64,000 nt of DNA, taken from Cranoglanis bouderius (Eukaryota > Chordata > Actinopteri > Siluriformes > Cranoglanididae). Where the stretch lies: contig CM042541.1 in NCBI GenBank assembly GCA_023630585.1, positions 15,182,501-15,246,500 of the forward strand, in the 5' to 3' direction. Positions within the stretch are counted from its first letter, which is position 1; the number at the start of each line of letters is the position of its first letter. The notes under the pieces were generated by a model, which was not told where the DNA came from, did no database searches, and worked only from the letters and a program-made list of their open reading frames with translations. Shown here piece after piece: positions 57,771 through 64,000 of this stretch. Both the position numbers and the translations under genes were made by a program.

Positions 57771-57781
57771 TTTGTAGAAAA

Positions 57782-58330
57782 TGAAGTCACCTGCAGCTTG
57801 GGTTAGGCTTTGGGTTAATCAAAACTAGATGAACAGCTTCAGACATGGTATTAACATTCGCCTTAGGTGATCAGTAGCATTTAGTGCAGGTATGAATGGA
57901 GTCGAATGCGTCTCGGAGACAAACACATTGTTGCGTTCCATTTGTAATGAATGCTTATGTGTCCAAAAGCCCCAACAACCAGAGTGGAGTCGCCCAAGAA
58001 CCCTTTCTCAAGTAAATATACCGTCACTGAAAAATAAAGTCTCAAGTACAAGTACTACAAGCAGTCATCCACAACGAGTAGGGAAAGAATAGCAGATCAT
58101 CTGACGTGTGCATTAGTCATTTCACCAAAGTGTTGCTGATGTGGTTTCTGACTCCGGAAGACACAGTTATCTATAAACATGTATGTCATGGGGATCAAAA
58201 CAGCTGTAGCTCAATCAAGTTCTTCCTCTGCACAGAATTTAGTGTCGCTCCACACCAGCACCAGGCCAAGTAGGGGGCATGGCTTAAAGTTTGAAAGCAG
58301 AGCTTTATAGTAGAAATTTGGATTATATAC
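57782..58330. other. Non-genic or intronic DNA
   Basis: No exon recognised on either strand. Confidence 0.4.
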
Positions 58331-58535
<205 letters not shown>

Positions 58536-60732
58536 GATGAACATCTACTGCATAGTAAAGACTGACGTTTTTTTTTTTTTTTTAGTCAGGGGGATGGAGA
58601 TGTGATAATCTGCTACAGCTTTTGGCAGCAAAAAAAAAAAAAAAAAAATACATCAAATCTCTAGACTGGACTGAAAAAGAAATAATGAAAGCAGTCAGGC
58701 AGACCGATCATCATCTGCCCCGGAGGTCACAGTGGTCCGTGCCAATTAGTCGAGTGCAGAAAGCAGGAACACAACGTCTCATCAGAAGCGTGTTTAGCGA
58801 GGCTGAGCTCGGCTTTTGGCTGCACTCAGGATCATGATGAAAGCTCAAGAACAACCGGCACCATAACAGATATGAAATGCATTTGGGCATGCCAGCATCT
58901 GCGATACATTATAGATGTTAAAACAGAAGATTGCAATCCTGTGCATGAATCGGACTGGCTTTCAAATCACATCATAGTTTTCAACTCTTTCCAGCAGGTT
59001 AATCTATTCTGAGTACATAGCATGTACCAGTTCCTGATTCTCAAACACCACGGTATGGATTCTAGCAACAAAGTGTGAAATACAGTTTAATTTATAGGCT
59101 ACATGGCCTTTAGATCACAGATGCAAATATGTCTTGGGACTTCTGTGTGAAGTTCATATATTAGCACCAGCATCATTATCACCCTTCTATAACTTTTGAA
59201 ACAATATTGTACATTCTTCATAAACGTTCATGTTTCTCATTTTATTTTTTCACCAACAGTAATGTTTTCTGTCACTGAAGTTTAGCTCAATTTTACATTT
59301 CTTACAGAAAAACCTGTCAAATGGCTTCTTATTTACTATACCTGCTCACTATTTAGGTTATAACATTGTCTCTGTAGACTGTACATCGTGATCTATATGC
59401 TCAATAGAGCACCATTTATGACTTTATGACTTTCATAAGTGTGTTATAGAAAAGAACCTGTAACCTAATATTACTTTCAGGACACAAACTTTGTCTGGTT
59501 TTTATATTTAATTTGGAAGGTAGTCCAAATTTTTTGAAAAATGATAAATGACATGCATTTATTTGCAGCCCACTCTGTAGATTAAGCCTTTTCCTCTCTA
59601 ATTGTAATGTGACCTTGGGTATGAGGAAAAGGACTATAAAAAAATAAAATAAATATTTGTATATATTATTATTGTTGTTGTTGTTGTTATTATTATTATT
59701 ATTAACAGTATGACAAAAGAAATTAGGAAACATGTTTTTACCCACTTACATTACCTTAAGAGAAAAAAAAAATCTTATCTTGCCTCTATTGAAAAAGTAC
59801 TTTTGACTTCACAGCCCTTATAAAAATACAAAGCATAATGGTTTTCCATAATGGATATAAAATGATTATCTGTTTTAAAAGCAATGAAGCAATTGGTCAC
59901 ACTGGAAAAAAAAAATCATAATGTAAATTACTATCTATAATAAAAATAATGATCCATCAACACACATACATCATCAATTTCTATAACAACATATTCCCAC
60001 AGATCCTTGCAAGAGCAGAATGTGAGGCGTATCATGATAAAGAGTGTTCTATAAAGAAAGATTAGTGTGGCGTCTGTACTGGAAAGAACTCCAGAGTCGG
60101 GACCAATTTAACAATCTGACATTTAAACTGTGTGTAATATTAGCACATGGGCTGAAGTTGCCAGAGAAAGTCATGGCTCCAGTTTTAAATGAACACAGTG
60201 GGCAGAGGCAGGCAGTGATCTGAGCTATTTTCAGACCATTACACAGATATGTTTTATTTTATATTTAAAAAAAAAAAAAAAAAAAACCCTGTAAGACTTT
60301 TCAGGCACAGCAGTTGCAGCTTCAGTTCAATAATAATCCGCAGATGATTTTCATGTGGTGGGAATTCATATGCCACATAAGTTGAAATCTCGATGAGAAC
60401 ACAATTCAGAAGTTTGCCATCTTTACTTGTGAATGTCAAGAATTACTTACATTTTTACTTATAACATACAAAACAAGAACATTTCAACAGCTCTACAGTG
60501 ATGTGTATTATAACGATAAATGATACAACTAACTTTCTCCTAAGTACAGTAGCATTTTTACTTTTCTTCCATTTTAGGAGTTCAAGCACTCACTGCTGGA
60601 ACAACATTGTAATGGAAGGGTTTTTGTCTTTCTTAATACTCCTTGTTGTCTTTTACTTCTTCTCCAGTTTTGTCGTCTTCTTCTTCTTCTGCGTCTTCTT
60701 GTTCTGCAAAGTCTTCTTCACTATATGCTTCT
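58536..60732. other. Non-genic or intronic DNA
   Basis: No rai14 upstream exon could be found by looking for ankyrin-type coding. It contains A and T runs near 58570 and 58631 and an ATT/GTT trinucleotide array at about 59664-59703. Confidence 0.4.
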
Positions 60733-60906
60733 TCATGGTTGACGTCTTTCTTCGTCTTCATCATCATCTTGTACTTCACCACCTTCGCGGTCACGGTTTT
60801 CTTTGTCATCGAGATAGTCTTCTTCACCATCTTCATCTTCGCTAAGATGAATCGTGCAGACTAACAGACACTTGCTCAGTAGATAGTACTCATCCCTACT
60901 ACCCAT
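60733..60906 (-). other. Small acidic open frame with hydrophobic N-terminus
   Basis: A 57-codon minus-strand frame starts at 60906. Residues 7-21 are hydrophobic ('YYLLSKCLLVCTIHL'), followed by a highly acidic run ('SEDEDGEEDYLDDKENRD'). In another frame, a 67-codon stretch at 60836-60633 is lysine-rich first and then equally acidic ('EEAYSEEDFAEQEDAEEEED'). A single frameshift near 60735 would join the two acidic parts. It could be a decayed acidic protein gene or chance coding from a GAAGAC-rich tract. I do not recognise it. Confidence 0.25.
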
Positions 60907-63229
60907 GTGAACGAGATGAGCCTGAAGGTGGCACTAGAGCGCAGCATATTTTTGGCCCATAGGTCCTACACTGTGAGGCATAGAGAAAAAATGCTCCTGC
61001 AGAATCCTAAGACCAACAAAAAGGTTGTCAAGAATCCATAAGCTCCACCCACTTAGACTGAGCTAATTTGCATAATATGCAATACCTTCTATATCGAGTA
61101 CTGGGATTTTTGGCCTATCTTCACAAAATTGTTTCAAATTTTCAGTAGAGCTTAGTTTACTCAAACTCATGGATGGAACCGATGTATTTGCATTAAACTA
61201 GAAAACCGTGAGTAGGATGAGAAGCTGAGGTTGTGTGTAAATACTGGGGAGAAGCTAAGGTCGTGGTCATCTATAGGGGGCATCATTAAGATAAAATAAG
61301 TGTTTCTTCGAATTTGTAAATCCAACTGAGCTGAAATTTGGTGTACGCATCTCTGCGGTGATCTGTGAATGGAATTCTGATGATGACTAGGTAAACATGA
61401 CCTCCATCAGCCAATTAGCATTCAGCAGGTATTTCAACTAAAAATACAAATCGCTGCAGAACTGAGATGCTCTCCAGGACTGGAGCTGTAATGAGAATGA
61501 ACCACCAGTAATTGTATACCTACAACTGGTGTAATCAGGTCTAAACTGAGCTTGAATCCAAAAAAATAGATCTATGCACAAAATTAAACAAAGAAATTGC
61601 TGCATGTGAATGGTTGTGTCATTGAGCATCATCATTTTTAAAACTGTGGGTGACGGTTTATAAGCGAGTGCTGGTTCTGTTTAATCAAAACAAGAATAGT
61701 GCCAGAGTTAAAGGAAGGGTTGGTTTTAATTTCTTACCAAAAACAGTTAAAATAAAATCCTGGTGCACTGTTGTAGACTTGAAGATTTAACAGTCGAAAG
61801 CATTCCTCCTTGGTGCTGACTTCCTCATGTACTCCCACACATTTTTTTTTTTTTTGTGTTGCCATCTGATAATAGAAACTTCCTTCCTTATTAAAACATT
61901 CTTGTGGCGTTTGTTCAAAATAAGAGATACACAGGCCGGCTAAAGATTAGCAAGCTGGCATCCGTGCTTTCACTATTTAAAAATAAACGACAATATGTTC
62001 CAGATGCGCGCTTCATGCTCCAAATTCAGGTTTTGCTCTCATACGGGAATTTTAGTTGACTTGTGCAAGATGGTGAAGATGCAAATAATCTGAGATTTGC
62101 TCAAGTTGTGAGGTTGCAGCAGCGGGGCATGATTTCAAGTGTTTGGCTTCCAGCAGAGAGAACAGGCCGTGAGAGGGCAGGTAACAAAGCAACGATTCAT
62201 GAGTAGGAGAAACAAAACGCAACAGGACACAAATGTACAAAAGCTCATCTTTGGAGAATGACTAGAGAGCAGGGACTCATTTAACATGTCTATAATTGTA
62301 CTTAGTCGATGAGGAAGTGCCACAGCGCAGTGCTCTGACGTGAAAAAAGAGAATTAAGATCATTTTAGTCTCTGCTGGGGACGTGGACTCGTTTTACCAC
62401 AAAGAACGCTGCAGTAAGAGGCTTTCTAATGAGAGACAACCACTGTGTTTTAAATATCTTAAACAAAACATCTGGTCATTTAGGGCTTCTCCCTCTGCTT
62501 TTCTTTTGTTTTAAAGCATCACTTATCCCTCAAACTCTAGCATTAAATAAGTAACGAGCACTTCAGTTACACCGGCCTTCTTCACTTCACCTCATCTTAC
62601 TTCGTCTTAACTAGCTCACGGCATTAATGTTTCTCACATATTGCATCAGGACCCAAGTTTCATGCAATCATGCTAATACGAGAGTGGAATTATGACTGAC
62701 GCAACAAATCCCAGCTCTTAAATTCATAACTGGCCCTCTCCTTCCAACAGTTCAGAAAATGAACAGTAGCCTAAATACAGCTTGGCACAAAGGTGCTAAG
62801 CTAAGCTGGAATGGCATAATGACATAAGTATTTGCTGATTGCTTCCACATTTCTGCCAATCTGGTCAATTTACTCTGTTCTGTGTAGCACTATCCCCTTT
62901 CAGTGTGATGGCTGGGGAAAGACACACTTGCCAGTATATAACACGCCATATTTTCCACACTATACTGTAAGTCCCTTTGCGGTATCAAACACACACACAC
63001 ACACATTATGTTTAGTGCTGAAACCAGGTCAGATTTATGTTATGAATGACTATCTAGCTATTTGTTGAACAGCAGTAACAAAAGATGTATTTGTGCTAAT
63101 TAGCATGTGAGCCAATGATAAAAAAAGAAGCGCAATTAGAAAAAGCAAAGCAAAATGAGATGGTGTTATAAGTGGTAAGACTAAATTAATGCAGACAAAC
63201 TAGCTATAAAACTATTTGAGCAACCGGAT
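60907..63229. other. Non-genic or intronic DNA
   Basis: No exon recognised. Small runs such as the T run near 61842-61855 only. Confidence 0.4.
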
Positions 63230-64000
63230 AAATTACAAATAAATTACTTGCGTAACACAAACTACCCACATAACGCAGATAACCTAGTTAGTTTATTGGT
63301 AGTTCATCTGTATCACCTAGGCAGTTCATCAGATATGCTACCAGCAACCGACTTGTGTAGTCGGGGAAACTATCAAACTACCAAGGCAACAAAGTCAAAC
63401 CAAAAGACCACCGGAGCAGCAAAGGCAAACCACAGAAAAGTACCTGGGTGGGACAGATAAACTACCAAAAAACTATCACAGAAAGCTGACAAACTACCAA
63501 TAAATTGCTTATTCGCAACACAAACTACATAGATAATGCATACTTGTAGTTCACCAGAAAGCAATCATGATAAGCACAAATAAACTACCAGTGCAATAAA
63601 GATAAACTATCAACGAACTACTTGGTTGATTCATACAAACTACCAATGAACAACTTTGGTGATGAGGATAAATTACAAATAAACTGCCTAAGGAATGAAG
63701 ATAAACTAGTAATAAAGTACATAAATATTGAAGATAAATAAATGCAAATATAGATAAATGAAGACCAATAAAATACTTGTGGATATAAGACAACTACCAA
63801 TAAAAGTATCTGAGTAACCTGATAAACTACCAATTAACTACTCAGGTAACCAGACATATTACTTGGGCAATGAAGATAAACTGCCGATAAACTACATGGG
63901 TAGGACAGATAAAAACCAATAAACTCCTATATCCTCTTATAGCTAAAACTACCACTACATTTTCTAGGTAATGCAGATCAACTATGGATAAACTACGTAG
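63230..64000. repeat. Decayed ~33-base minisatellite, runs off the right edge
   Basis: Variants of 'gataaactaccaataaacta' followed by 'ctt-ggtaatgca' recur to the window end. The VYL-GSLFV-like frames on the minus strand are a by-product. Confidence 0.8.

Noticed and set aside
58690..58840. GC-richer stretch considered as an upstream ankyrin exon
   Set aside because: Neither strand gives ankyrin motifs, and stops interrupt every frame.
62052..62330. Minus-strand frames with Cys/Leu-rich peptides
   Set aside because: No ankyrin or other domain and no convincing splice sites.

Overview
This window is vertebrate nuclear DNA, almost certainly from a teleost fish. It is AT-rich, with spliced genes and long introns, and it is packed with Tc1/mariner-type DNA transposon remnants, tRNA-derived SINE pieces, dinucleotide microsatellites and minisatellites. 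Several dispersed families (an approximately 600-base unit with six copies here, a 3'-tail element, and Tc1 families with known fish termini) look like those I associate with catfish-type ostariophysans. That placement is an inference from repeat content only.

The one well-supported protein-coding gene lies on the minus strand from about 57.2 kb down to 43.7 kb. Ten exons can be read with matching splice phases. They encode the last 828 residues of a RAI14 (ankycorbin) orthologue: the end of the ankyrin-repeat domain, a linker, a very long coiled coil carried mostly by one 1,563-base exon, and the conserved C-terminal tail. The exons for the first ~150 residues (earlier ankyrin repeats) are not visible between 57.2 and 64 kb, so they probably lie beyond the right edge. 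A candidate alternative first exon sits at 57.43 kb, next to a CpG-richer block. One intron appears to use a GC donor, one exon is only 26 bases, and a competing exon lies just 38 bases beyond an alternative donor.

Positions 1 to ~43.7 kb, downstream of the gene, hold no gene I can support. They are a graveyard of transposons: a 248-base palindrome around a TG/TA/CA core (6.4 kb), an internally deleted Tc1 (6.6-7.15 kb), a MITE beside a 1.2-kb foldback element (8.5-10.2 kb), two broken Tc1 elements fused at a simple repeat (12-15 kb), a three-level nest (21.6-23.8 kb), a hAT-like MITE with a near-perfect 8-base target duplication (23.9-24.5 kb), a Tc1 with a related segment inverted beside it (26.2-27.2 kb), further Tc1 relics at 28.6, 32.9, 38.1 and 40.1 kb, and SINE/LINE tails. 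The Tc1 reading frames I checked are all interrupted or internally deleted.

The introns of the gene hold a 22-base minisatellite, two DNA-transposon relics, a hAT-like segment and a sense-oriented, 5'-truncated L1-like LINE. From 57.5 to 64 kb there is intron or upstream DNA with a long compound microsatellite, a curious acidic frame at 60.7-60.9 kb, and a decayed minisatellite running off the right edge. No tRNA, rRNA, CRISPR or prokaryotic feature was seen.
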